Shown one piece after another: positions 40,116-48,192 of a stretch of 64,000 nucleotides of DNA. Location: assembly GCF_017315705.1 (NCBI RefSeq), contig NZ_JAFLRF010000013.1, positions 39,670-103,669 of the forward strand, read 5' to 3'. Under the pieces are notes generated by a model, which saw only the letters and a list, made by a program, of their open reading frames with translations, did not search any database and had not been told where the DNA came from. How positions within the stretch are numbered: position 1 is the first letter of the stretch; each line of letters begins with the position of its first letter. The stretch is from Trinickia mobilis. GTDB lineage: Bacteria > Pseudomonadota > Gammaproteobacteria > Burkholderiales > Burkholderiaceae. Made by a program: the position numbers and the translations under genes.

Positions 40116-40672
40116 ATGAAGACCTTGTACTGACGGTCGATGACCTGGCCATCACAAAGGACGCAGAAAATTGCGTCCTTTTTTCTTATCCGGACCCGGC
40201 ATCGCCGCTCGCGCGTGAGCTGCAAGCGCGCGGCATCTGGCAGGCGGTGATGAAGGGCGCGGAGATCCCCGCCGAACTGCTCAACTCGCTGAGCGGATCG
40301 CCATGGACAGGCGGCTGGGGGCACACGGGCCCGGACGTCGTGCCCGGCATGACGATCCCCCAAGAGCAGGCCGACGTATGGCTGCTCGCCGACATGGCGA
40401 AGTCCGAGGCCAACGTGCGCGCACACGTCCAGATCCCGCTGACGCGCGATGAGTTCATCGCGCTCTGCGACTTCGATTTCAACGTCGGCAACGGCAACTT
40501 CGACACGTCGACGCTGCTTAAGAAGCTCAACGCCGGCGACATCGACGGCGCGGTCGCCGAGTTCGCGCGCTGGAATGAAGCCGGCGGAAAGGTGCTCGCC
40601 GGCCTCGTGAAACGCCGTGACGCCGAGAAAGCGCTGTTCCTGTTAGGCGCGAATTACACCACCACTGCCTGA
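40112..40672 (+). CDS. endolysin (GH24 lysozyme)
   Basis: 186 aa. DAENCVLFSYPDP contains the catalytic Glu and the Asp, and PWTGGWGHTGPDVVPGMTI the Thr of the T4-lysozyme-type Glu-Asp-Thr triad. About 35 residues (ASPLARELQARGIWQAVMKG ...) are inserted between YPDP and WTGGWGHTG compared with T4. QIPLTRDEFIALCDFDFNVGNGNFDTSTLLKKLN is the usual C-terminal lobe. No signal peptide, so it needs a holin to reach peptidoglycan. The Gly usually next to the catalytic Glu is Asn. Confidence 0.88.
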   Translation: MNEDLVLTVDDLAITKDAENCVLFSYPDPASPLARELQARGIWQAVMKGAEIPAELLNSLSGSPWTGGWGHTGPDVVPGMTIPQEQADVWLLADMAKSEANVRAHVQIPLTRDEFIALCDFDFNVGNGNFDTSTLLKKLNAGDIDGAVAEFARWNEAGGKVLAGLVKRRDAEKALFLLGANYTTTA

Positions 40673-40694
40673 CGCGCACTCCCTTTTCCTCAAG

Positions 40695-40714
40695 CCGCCT
40701 CCGGGCGGTTTTTT
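40695..40714 (+). terminator. intrinsic terminator after the endolysin
   Basis: CCGCC, TCCG loop, GGCGG, six T. Confidence 0.7.
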
Positions 40715-40725
40715 CGTTTACGGCC

Positions 40726-41316
40726 ATGACCAAAGAAAAGCAAACCCCGATTCCGCTTAGGCACGAGCATGAGCGAGACGTGACGCTCGTCGTGCGCGAG
40801 TACTACGAGAACCATGAACCGCGCACCGAGTCGCCGACGTTTGCGGCAACGAAGCGCGCCGGTCACAAGGCGGGTTTGCGCTGTGCCTTCACCGGCCAGA
40901 AAACCGGCGTCGAGTATCACCATTTCTACTGCGAATGGGCTCAGGCCTTCGGCGTCGACTGGGCGGCCGTGAAAGCGATCGCGCTCGGCCAGGTCACTGA
41001 ATTGCCGGTGCTGGACCCAAAGACGATGCGGCCGGATGGCTCGGGCGAGACGTTCCCTGCAGAGGGTTCGTACATCAAGCGCCTGTGCGAGCAGATCGCC
41101 GCGGCGGGCTTCGATTGGGAATCGTTCGATCCAGCAGTCCCCGAAACGCTGATCGACGGCATGCCAAACATGCTGGTCATCCATGAGCAGGTGCACCGCG
41201 CGGCGAATCACGGAGTGCACATGGTGCCGCTCCCTGAGTGGCAGTTCCAGTGCTTTCCGAAGAAGGCCGGGTTCATTGAATCGCCGGATGAAGTTCCGAC
41301 TCAGAAGAAGGGCTGA
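40726..41316 (+). CDS. HNH-like nuclease-fold protein
   Basis: 196 aa. CAFTGQKTGVEYHHFYCEWAQA, MPNMLVIHEQVHRAANHGVHMVPLPEW give the H-H, N and H positions of an HNH metal-binding site, with an extra Cys. It could nick or cut DNA, for example in packaging or during infection. Placed within the lysis region, away from the terminase, which is unusual if it helps packaging. Confidence 0.55.
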   Translation: MTKEKQTPIPLRHEHERDVTLVVREYYENHEPRTESPTFAATKRAGHKAGLRCAFTGQKTGVEYHHFYCEWAQAFGVDWAAVKAIALGQVTELPVLDPKTMRPDGSGETFPAEGSYIKRLCEQIAAAGFDWESFDPAVPETLIDGMPNMLVIHEQVHRAANHGVHMVPLPEWQFQCFPKKAGFIESPDEVPTQKKG

Positions 41317-41318
41317 CC

Positions 41319-41579
41319 ATGCTCGCCATCATCAGCAAGATCCTGAAAGACTGCACCACCGACGAATTCGGCAAGGATTTCGACCTGACGAACGTTGCCG
41401 GGACGATCGGCTTCACCGTCGGCATGGTGATGTATCTCATCAGCCAGTTCACGTCACTGTTGCCGCGATTCGACCTCAGTCAGTTCGCGCTCGGCTTCAG
41501 CGGTTTGCTGATCGCGACTGGCGTGTCGCAGCGCGTGAAGCCTGCGGCTGTCGTGCCAGATGTTTCGAAAGGGACCTAG
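41319..41579 (+). CDS. probable holin
   Basis: 86 aa with two hydrophobic segments (VAGTIGFTVGMVMYLISQFTSLL and FALGFSGLLIATGVSQRV) separated by a short polar turn, charged N-terminus and tail. Size and topology fit a class II holin, and it lies between endolysin and spanins. Could be another small lysis membrane protein. Confidence 0.65.
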   Translation: MLAIISKILKDCTTDEFGKDFDLTNVAGTIGFTVGMVMYLISQFTSLLPRFDLSQFALGFSGLLIATGVSQRVKPAAVVPDVSKGT

Positions 41580-41625
41580 CACGCACGGCCGTTTCGGCAG
41601 CGCGATTTTCACCACAGGAGTTCAG

Positions 41626-42219
41626 ATGAACCCGATTCCTCTTCCTTACCGCATTCTGGCCGCCGTCGGCGTCGCGCTTGCGCTGCTGATTGGCGGCTAT
41701 GCCGCCGGCCATCACGTCGAGTCGTTGACCTTCACCGCGTACAAGGCCGAAGTCGACGCCGCGAGCGCGAAGGCGGTCGCTGGCGCCGAGCAGCACGCCG
41801 CGAAGGTGCAGGACGTCGCCGCGCAACAGCAGGCCACAACGGTGGCCACCTACCAGGAGAAGATCGATGCACTCAACAGCTCTCACGAGGCCGCTCGCAG
41901 CGCTAATGCTGGTGATGCTCAGCGCGTGCGCGTCGCAGTCACCGATTGCCGTCCCAACGCCGTGCGCCAAGCTGCGGCCGGCACCGGCGGTACTGATGCA
42001 GCCGGAGGTTACACCGCCCAGCTTCAGCCTGAAGTTGCGTTCAGCCTTCTTACCGTCGGCTCCGACGCCGACGACACCGTCGGCCGGCTCGTCGCCAAAG
42101 TGACGGCGCTTCAGGCGCGGGTGAAGCAGGACCTGATCGAGATCAATGGCGCATATTCGGAAGAGGGCACGCTGCCGTCGACAGGCGGCGATGACGCGGT
42201 CATTCCGGACGGGAAATAG
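41626..42219 (+). CDS. Rz: inner-membrane spanin (Rz-like)
   Basis: 197 aa. Single N-terminal membrane anchor (ILAAVGVALALLIGGYAAGHHV), then a long helical periplasmic domain. An outer-membrane spanin gene is nested in another frame. The pair links both membranes and fuses them in the last step of lysis. The end overlaps the tail of the convergent minus-strand gene by 20 nt. Confidence 0.8.
   Translation: MNPIPLPYRILAAVGVALALLIGGYAAGHHVESLTFTAYKAEVDAASAKAVAGAEQHAAKVQDVAAQQQATTVATYQEKIDALNSSHEAARSANAGDAQRVRVAVTDCRPNAVRQAAAGTGGTDAAGGYTAQLQPEVAFSLLTVGSDADDTVGRLVAKVTALQARVKQDLIEINGAYSEEGTLPSTGGDDAVIPDGK
41867..42103 (+). CDS. Rz1: outer-membrane spanin lipoprotein (Rz1-like), nested
   Basis: 78 aa fully inside the Rz gene in the +1 frame. 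Signal peptide ending LSAC (lipid-attached Cys at residue 21), followed by a Pro-rich tail (VPTPCAKLRPAPAVLMQPEVTPP), the hallmark of Rz1. Confidence 0.8.
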   Translation: MHSTALTRPLAALMLVMLSACASQSPIAVPTPCAKLRPAPAVLMQPEVTPPSFSLKLRSAFLPSAPTPTTPSAGSSPK

Positions 42220-43945
42220 CACCCCATATGACCGGGCCGCACTGCGCGTTCGTCAGCATGCACGGAACGATGACTCGGTCGAGTTGGACGTAGCTTGCGC
42301 GCATTTGCTCGGCGGCAAACGCCAGGGCATCCTTGCGCAGGACGTCGCCGTCGCAACTGTCACCCGTACAGCGCAGGTAGTCGGCGAGAAACTTCTCACC
42401 TGCAGCAGACTTTGAAGCATCAATAGCCGTCTTCATGCCGCTGCCAAACTCGTCCGTATTCTCTTTGGGCGCGAGTATTGGTGCTGCGTCCGCCAGCGGT
42501 ACGACGCCAGCTTTGTTGCGCCTCGACACCAGATCCGCATATGCGCGGTCGAAGTCGTTTCGCATTCGGTCCTTCTGGATGGTGCGCGTCGGGGCTACAA
42601 GTTCCTCTCCGCTTGATTGCAGGCCATTCACATAGCGCCGGGAAAAGATAAACGGCACGCCATCCACGAGGCGGAGATTTAAGATATTCGGTGTTGAAAC
42701 CGAAAAGAAGTATGTGTCGTGTGCGGAGCGCCCGGGGAACGATTGGACGAAATAGAAAAGGCGCGCCGACGGAAGAATCGCGCTCATACCTGGGAAACGA
42801 AGGAATTTCGATTGGGTATCGTTCACGAGCGCGTCATATCCGCAAGTGAATCCGGGCAGCCACGTTGGCATGACGCAGACCGACGAATAGGGATTGTCCT
42901 GCGCGGCGACCGTCCGGATCTCGCCCCCCGTCTGATCCTCGACAAAATCCCGGTTCAATTTATGACCGCCAGTCCAGTACCAGTCGCGAACGATCTTCAT
43001 CGTCCTGCGCGAGAAGTTCACATCCGCTTCGGCGACGCGGCTTGAAAACGTCGACATCACGAGCAGATTCTTTCCGCGCTGCACGACCCCATACGGCATG
43101 ATGAATTTGGTCGGGCCGAGACCATTGCCGCCGAAGCACGTCTCGGATTGCAGCGTCTGCCGATTGATCGAGCACACGTAGCCTGTCTGCGCATCCGTCA
43201 ATACGAGCGTGCCGTCGAAATTCGCGAGCCCGGTAGGCCACATGTGCTGCGCCTTGAGCGGGTCCACCCCCATGCTGCCGACCTGCGCGAGCAGCTTGCC
43301 GGTGCACGCTTCGTACCTGTAGATCGCCTTCGTATCGAGACTCGTCGCGTAGACACTGGTCCCGATGATCGCGACCGCATGCGCAAATGACACCTTGTTC
43401 GCCCAAATCTGCCGCCAGCCGTCCGCGCGACGCTCGAATGCCGTAACCGTGCCGCCATCGAAATTCGCCGAAGCGAGGATCTTGCCATCCGCGGAGAGTG
43501 CGACGTTCTCAGGGCTGATCGACTCAGGCGAGGAAATCACCGACGTCACCGAGAATTCGCCCTTCGCGCAATCCAGCGAGCCTTCGAGGATGTTGTTGCC
43601 GGTGTAGTTAGCGACGTACAGCCGGCGCGTCTTCTGGTCGAACGTGACACCTGTCGGCACCCATTGGCCGGTCAACCCATGCGGGCGCGACACAAGCCGG
43701 ATCGACGCGGTTTCCGTGTCGAGGCAGTACAGGTTCGCGTAGTCGACGAGCGCCAGGTACCGCCGGTCGACCGCAGCACCCGATGCGAGCATGACGCCTG
43801 ACTTGGCCTTCTGACTGGCCGGCAGGACCATCGTGCGAGCTGCCGAGCCGCTTGCATCGACCGTAGCCATCTGCCCAGCATGAACTGCGACCGCTGAAAA
43901 CAACAAAACGGCGCTTGCAAGAAGTTTCTTACATCTTGTTGGCAT
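42200..43945 (-). CDS. secreted beta-propeller protein (prophage cargo)
   Basis: 581 aa. Signal peptide MPTRCKKLLASAVLLFSAVAVHA. The first 330 residues show propeller-like repeats of the NHL/YVTN type (YLALVDYANLYCLDTETASI; VTFDQKTRRLYVANYTGNNI; VALSADGKILASANFDGGTV; GTSVYATSLDTKAIYRYEA; TGLANFDGTLVLTDAQTGYV). The rest has several Cys and no known domain. It lies on the strand opposite to lysis, between spanins and integrase, a usual place for lysogenic conversion genes. No Shine-Dalgarno is obvious. Confidence 0.72.
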   Translation of the reverse strand: MPTRCKKLLASAVLLFSAVAVHAGQMATVDASGSAARTMVLPASQKAKSGVMLASGAAVDRRYLALVDYANLYCLDTETASIRLVSRPHGLTGQWVPTGVTFDQKTRRLYVANYTGNNILEGSLDCAKGEFSVTSVISSPESISPENVALSADGKILASANFDGGTVTAFERRADGWRQIWANKVSFAHAVAIIGTSVYATSLDTKAIYRYEACTGKLLAQVGSMGVDPLKAQHMWPTGLANFDGTLVLTDAQTGYVCSINRQTLQSETCFGGNGLGPTKFIMPYGVVQRGKNLLVMSTFSSRVAEADVNFSRRTMKIVRDWYWTGGHKLNRDFVEDQTGGEIRTVAAQDNPYSSVCVMPTWLPGFTCGYDALVNDTQSKFLRFPGMSAILPSARLFYFVQSFPGRSAHDTYFFSVSTPNILNLRLVDGVPFIFSRRYVNGLQSSGEELVAPTRTIQKDRMRNDFDRAYADLVSRRNKAGVVPLADAAPILAPKENTDEFGSGMKTAIDASKSAAGEKFLADYLRCTGDSCDGDVLRKDALAFAAEQMRASYVQLDRVIVPCMLTNAQCGPVIWGAISRPE

Positions 43946-43963
43946 TATGGCGACGTTGTTTTG

Positions 43964-43992
43964 AGGACGGCGCAGTATAGCAGCGCCGTCCT
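43964..43992. repeat. 10-bp perfect inverted repeat between cargo genes
   Basis: AGGACGGCGC and GCGCCGTCCT around nine bases, without a T run. It follows the lipoprotein gene on the minus strand and may act as a terminator or mRNA stabiliser. Confidence 0.6.
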
Positions 43993-44001
43993 GAGTCGCG
44001 C

Positions 44002-44613
44002 CTAGCTGCTCGACGCGTGCGTCACGGCGCACCGCAAATAGCCGTAACCCTGCTCGACCGCGATATTCGCGCCGTTGCTGGCGGATGTTGAGGCCGCTGC
44101 GAGATCGAGGCTGTACGTGACGGCGCCGCTGTTCCCGGTATCGATCCACGTCCAATTGATCGCCATGTGATGCATGTCCGGCGAGACGTTTTCGGTCGTG
44201 ACCGGCTGCCCCGTCGACGGGTAAGCGTCATTCACCGTGCCGTAGGCGATGACGCGATCGACCTGAACGTCGTAGCCCAAATTGTTCGTGACCTCGGCCT
44301 GCGCGTTGCATGTAACGGCATCGGTCGGTTGCACATTCGGGATGGTCACCGAATAGACCGTCTGAAAGTTGTATGGCGAACCGCTCGTAAGGCCGAGGCT
44401 CGTCACCCAAGCGTCGGTAGACGTGTAGACATTCCCGCTGACGACCTGCGCTGCCTGGGCGGGTGTACTCACAGCGCCTGCGACAGCACCCAACACACCG
44501 CCGCTTGAACTCTGCGACGAGCTGGAGCCGCCACCGCCTCCGCAGGCGGAAAGCAGGCACGAAATGGTAAGGGCGGCGACAGCCGCGCGAGTGGTATGCT
44601 TGTGGACAGCCAT
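44002..44613 (-). CDS. lipoprotein (prophage cargo)
   Basis: 203 aa from ATG 44613 with AGGAG upstream. Signal MAVHKHTTRAAVAALTISCLLSAC with a LSAC lipobox, a Gly/Ser linker, then a beta-rich domain (VTIPNVQPTDAVTCNAQAEVTNNLGYDVQVDRVIAYG ... MAINWTWIDTGNSGAVTYSLDLAAA) with two Cys. Unknown family. Carried with the propeller protein on the lysogen-facing strand, so possibly acts at the surface of the lysogen. Confidence 0.7.
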   Translation of the reverse strand: MAVHKHTTRAAVAALTISCLLSACGGGGGSSSSQSSSGGVLGAVAGAVSTPAQAAQVVSGNVYTSTDAWVTSLGLTSGSPYNFQTVYSVTIPNVQPTDAVTCNAQAEVTNNLGYDVQVDRVIAYGTVNDAYPSTGQPVTTENVSPDMHHMAINWTWIDTGNSGAVTYSLDLAAASTSASNGANIAVEQGYGYLRCAVTHASSS

Positions 44614-44682
44614 GGCCTGATCTCCTAGATAGATCGGGTTGTGGTCAGGGTCGATTCCGTGCGCCAACACGGTTTCGGCCCG

Positions 44683-44716
44683 CTACCCAGTAATTTGTGG
44701 GTAGGATTGTGGGTAG
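44683..44716. repeat. TGGGTAG repeats beside the integrase gene
   Basis: CTACCCA at 44683-44689, TGGGTAG at 44698-44704 and again at 44710-44716. Inverted and 12-base direct copies about 95 bases upstream of the integrase; candidate integrase arm sites or operator. Confidence 0.4.
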
Positions 44717-44809
44717 CGACTAACTCCCTGAGTGGAATCCATATCTGGAGCGCCTTCCCGCTGATGAATATAGTGCCCCTCTCTCCGCCAATTCTGGGAT
44801 AATCCCCTG

Positions 44810-46717
44810 ATGGACCGGATTACCCTACCAATCAAGGAGTTGCAGCAGGCTGGTGTGCCAGAATGGTGTGCCAAAATGACTGCCAACTCGATACTCTCCC
44901 TCTACAAGCGCAAGGACGGAAAGTCACCATACTGGTGGCTCAAGTTCGAGGTGCCAGAACCCTTGCAGGCGCAACTGGGCACGCGTAAACGTGGCTCCAC
45001 CAAGCAGACCGACAAGCGCCTCGCCCGGAAGGAGGCGTCGCGCCTGATAGCGGAGTGGTGCGCGCCGCTGCTGCCGCCGGACGGTGTATCGGCGGCGCCT
45101 GCGGACGAACCGCCAAACCCCAACGACTTGCCGCCGGAGCTTCCTCTGCGGCCGGTCACGTTGACGCACGAGCTGATTGAAGAGCTTTGTCGAGCGCGAC
45201 GCGATGCCACGATGTGGAGTGCCGAAGATGACATGAATGGCGTGTCGTCCGAAGGGCTCAAGGATGAGGGTGAGCCGACGGGTGAGGTGAGCGGCGTCTC
45301 GTCCGACGACGAACGCACGATGGACGGCGACTTGCCGGCGGGCGTATTCACGCTTTCTGAGCACTTCAGCGAGTGGGAGCCGCGTTTTCGCAGTGTCATC
45401 GAGCGGGGGCGAAGCAGCGCGGACTTTCGTGCTGTCGCCGACGAAGCTGTCGATTTCGCGGCCGTGCTCGGCTATCGAGTGAGTACGAACGACCCCTCAT
45501 TCGTCGCTTTCGTCCGTAATTTTGCTATCTCTGAGATGCGGTCGCATAAAGCCATTCAGGGAGCGCGCGAAGGAGACGTAACGGAGGCGGTAGGCTTTGC
45601 AGGAGTACCGCCTGCGGCCGGCTCGCACAAACTGGGCTACCTCCTAGAGCAGTGGCAAGCCAATCGTACTCGGCATCTCAAACCGGGCACGGCCAAACTC
45701 TATGCAACCCGATTTCGAAACTTCATTGAACACGTCCACGACATTCCATGTCGCGTTGTGACGAGCTTTCACGTTACGCGATTCCTTGAGGATGTGGTGT
45801 ATGGCGGTCATCTCACCGAGAAGACCGCCAATGCGGGATATCTGCCGGCGCTGCGGGCGGTGTTCAAGTATGGCGTATCGCTGCAGCTCATCGACCAGGA
45901 CCCGATGCCGGATATCAGCAAACCCAGGCTGTCGAGGGCTGAGCGCGAGGCGCAGACAAACAAGCGTGCGCCTTTTTCGACGGATGAATTGAATGTCCTG
46001 TTTGCGTCCCGTTGGTATGCGGATGAGTCGCGGAACCTTGGTCGCAGTGCCGCAGTCGTGGGTCATGCCCGCTACTGGGTTCCGCTGATTGAGCTCTGTC
46101 AGAACCTTCGTCCAGAAGAGGCCTGTCAGCTCGGAGTTACCGATGTCGCCGTCATCGACGGGACGCATGCGCTCCGGGTTGAGGAGGTCATCGCGCTGAA
46201 ATCCGACGATGACGGACGGCGGCCGCTTGAGAGAGTAAAGAGCGTCAAGTCGGAGGCATCCGAGCGATGGATTCCCGTCCATCAGAAGCTTCTCGACCTC
46301 GGATGGGCGGACTTCGTTGCGAGTCGCAAGAATGCCACGGCGGAGGGCTGGCTGTTTCCCGAGTTGCGGCGGGGCAAGAACAACAGTGATGCGTTCAACA
46401 AGCGATTCAATGATTTTTTGCACGAGCGCCTGAACCTCAAACTCGTGCAGTACGGGCTGCGGCATACGTGGGAGGACGAGCGTAGACGTGCGCAGGCGCG
46501 CGCCTCGAGCACTCAAGGCGCGTGGCCACCAGGGATGTTTTTTGCCATCGCTGGCCGTGCGTCGACTGAGGAGGAAGAGGGGTCGGCGGCGAACTACGGT
46601 GAGGGCTACGACATCGATGACGTGAAGTACTTTCTCGACCAATTGCTCTTCGAGGGCGTCAAATGGCCGATTGCGTGGCCCGACTGGGCGAACCTGTACG
46701 GACCGTCGAATGACTAG
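44810..46717 (+). CDS. int: phage tyrosine-recombinase integrase
   Basis: 635 aa. N-terminal part (LYKRKDGKSPYWWLKFEVPEPLQAQLG) resembles the DUF6538 arm-binding region. The SAM-like core domain runs LGYLLEQWQANRTRHLKPGTAKLYATRF. Catalytic part: Arg in CQNLRPEEACQL (about 433), the RH pair in YGLRHTWEDERRRA (about 549) and Tyr in NYGEGYDIDDVKYFLDQL (about 599). It is at the right end of the phage genes and probably integrates this prophage. ATG 44876 is an alternative start. Long acidic insert near residues 110-180 is unusual. Confidence 0.85.
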   Translation: MDRITLPIKELQQAGVPEWCAKMTANSILSLYKRKDGKSPYWWLKFEVPEPLQAQLGTRKRGSTKQTDKRLARKEASRLIAEWCAPLLPPDGVSAAPADEPPNPNDLPPELPLRPVTLTHELIEELCRARRDATMWSAEDDMNGVSSEGLKDEGEPTGEVSGVSSDDERTMDGDLPAGVFTLSEHFSEWEPRFRSVIERGRSSADFRAVADEAVDFAAVLGYRVSTNDPSFVAFVRNFAISEMRSHKAIQGAREGDVTEAVGFAGVPPAAGSHKLGYLLEQWQANRTRHLKPGTAKLYATRFRNFIEHVHDIPCRVVTSFHVTRFLEDVVYGGHLTEKTANAGYLPALRAVFKYGVSLQLIDQDPMPDISKPRLSRAEREAQTNKRAPFSTDELNVLFASRWYADESRNLGRSAAVVGHARYWVPLIELCQNLRPEEACQLGVTDVAVIDGTHALRVEEVIALKSDDDGRRPLERVKSVKSEASERWIPVHQKLLDLGWADFVASRKNATAEGWLFPELRRGKNNSDAFNKRFNDFLHERLNLKLVQYGLRHTWEDERRRAQARASSTQGAWPPGMFFAIAGRASTEEEEGSAANYGEGYDIDDVKYFLDQLLFEGVKWPIAWPDWANLYGPSND

Positions 46718-46884
46718 GGGCGTTCATAGGTTGATAACGCGATAGCTTGGTCAGGTCGGGGCCGCCCGAGGTGACAAGCGGACGCGCGGCATGTATGTCG
46801 TCGGACTTGGTTCGGCGCCGTCAACGAGATGTGTCCGGCGTCCGCAGCGGTGCTTGCGTGAAGGCGGAAGGCCAAACGCCTGTC

Positions 46885-47523
46885 CTACACAAAAGAATCT
46901 GCGATTACCTCAAATTGGTCGCGTTCATACACCATTGCGACGTACACCGCCTTCACACTCACGCCATCTATTAAGGATGGGATGAATTCTTTGGCTGTAA
47001 GCGAATCTAGTGCCGTCGCCAATGTTTTTGCCTCGAGACCCGCGCTGTTGGTCAGCTCCCGTTGACATATTTCCACGAGAGCCAAAAGGCTTTCCGACGG
47101 CAACTGATGTTTCGTCTTTTGTGTGCTGCCACCACGGACAGCATGCCACGTAATCGTGATGGCTTTTGTCTGTACCAAGGTGCTCACCAACTCTTGGCCC
47201 GCCGAATCGCACAAGGGGAGTGCGAACCGATACTGATGGTGGCCGACCTGATGCACCATAACGCCAAAATTATTCGTTACCCCGCGAAGTGGCATCAGTT
47301 GCATCTCCGCTTGGGTCTGCGTAGCTGCGATGGCGTCAAGCATCTCTTGGGAGGTGATGCTATGTAAGGTCCAGTCCTCCTGCGCGAAACGCCGAGCGTC
47401 CGCGCCTCCCATTCCGTGTGCTTCCGCGAAGTCTTTCAATTGACGAGGAGATACCAGTTCGGCAAGCGAGACTGTAGTGCCGTTGTGTTCAAACGTTTTG
47501 GCGCTCATGTATGACATGTCCAT
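46885..47523 (-). CDS. hypothetical protein
   Basis: 212 aa from ATG 47523 (a GTG at 47547 would add eight residues). Mixed helix and sheet, with no motif I recognise (SLAELVSPRQLKDFAEAHGM ... MVHQVGHHQYRFALPL ... KAVYVAMVYERDQFEV). It is convergent with the integrase. The 160 bases between them and the 250 bases from 47548 to 47797 show no supported gene. Confidence 0.5.
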   Translation of the reverse strand: MDMSYMSAKTFEHNGTTVSLAELVSPRQLKDFAEAHGMGGADARRFAQEDWTLHSITSQEMLDAIAATQTQAEMQLMPLRGVTNNFGVMVHQVGHHQYRFALPLCDSAGQELVSTLVQTKAITITWHAVRGGSTQKTKHQLPSESLLALVEICQRELTNSAGLEAKTLATALDSLTAKEFIPSLIDGVSVKAVYVAMVYERDQFEVIADSFV

Positions 47524-47797
47524 TGCGAATAGTGGTCCTCCTGTCACTTACGGCAACTTCAAATGATTCTTTAGTGCCGGCGGAGCCACCATGTGGGGCG
47601 AGGGTCAGATTTGCGGTGGAGTTCGGTCAATAGAGCGGGTCTCATTGGCTGCTCCCGAGAGTTTCCGCGCTGAAACTTTGCGGTGCTCCCCAGTGCCTGT
47701 TGCTTCAACTAAGCGTCGAACATCCGCGCCGGTGTGTGCATGAGATGTCAGTGAGGCGAACCCTTCCTCCCGATGCTGCCGGGGCAGGCTCACGGGC

Positions 47798-48022
47798 ATG
47801 TTTCACTTTTCGCCTTCTGGCAACTCGTCGGCACTAGTACCGTTTGGATTTGTGACGAGGTCTCCAGAGCTAGTGAAGGAAGCGCAGGTTTTGCTCCTCG
47901 AATTGGCCGGTAGCGCCAATGCATACCTCGGGAAAGCAAAGCTCCACCCCAAAGATGATACGGTGCTGTCGCCGTCGACGTTTGATGAGCATTTTGGTTT
48001 TTCGAACTACTGCAGCGCGTGA
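47798..48022 (+). CDS. doubtful small protein
   Basis: 74 aa open frame without a clear ribosome site. LVKEAQVLLLELAGSANAYLG looks protein-like but there is no family or neighbour support. Confidence 0.25.
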   Translation: MFHFSPSGNSSALVPFGFVTRSPELVKEAQVLLLELAGSANAYLGKAKLHPKDDTVLSPSTFDEHFGFSNYCSA

Positions 48023-48192
48023 GCTCGTCCTTTGAAGACTCGAACGAGCGAAATGCGGATGTTCGGCGAGCGCGCCTCACCGGTGTTGAGGGCTGTTGGA
48101 AATGGGAGAGATGATTGTCATCCTTTACGTTAGGCGGAAGGAAGCGTGCCCGTAGTGGGCACGCATCAACTATCCTCAGGCAGCTATGGCCT

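Noticed and set aside
44683..44716. Definite attachment site
   Set aside because: The left prophage end is outside the window, so no matching core can be shown.
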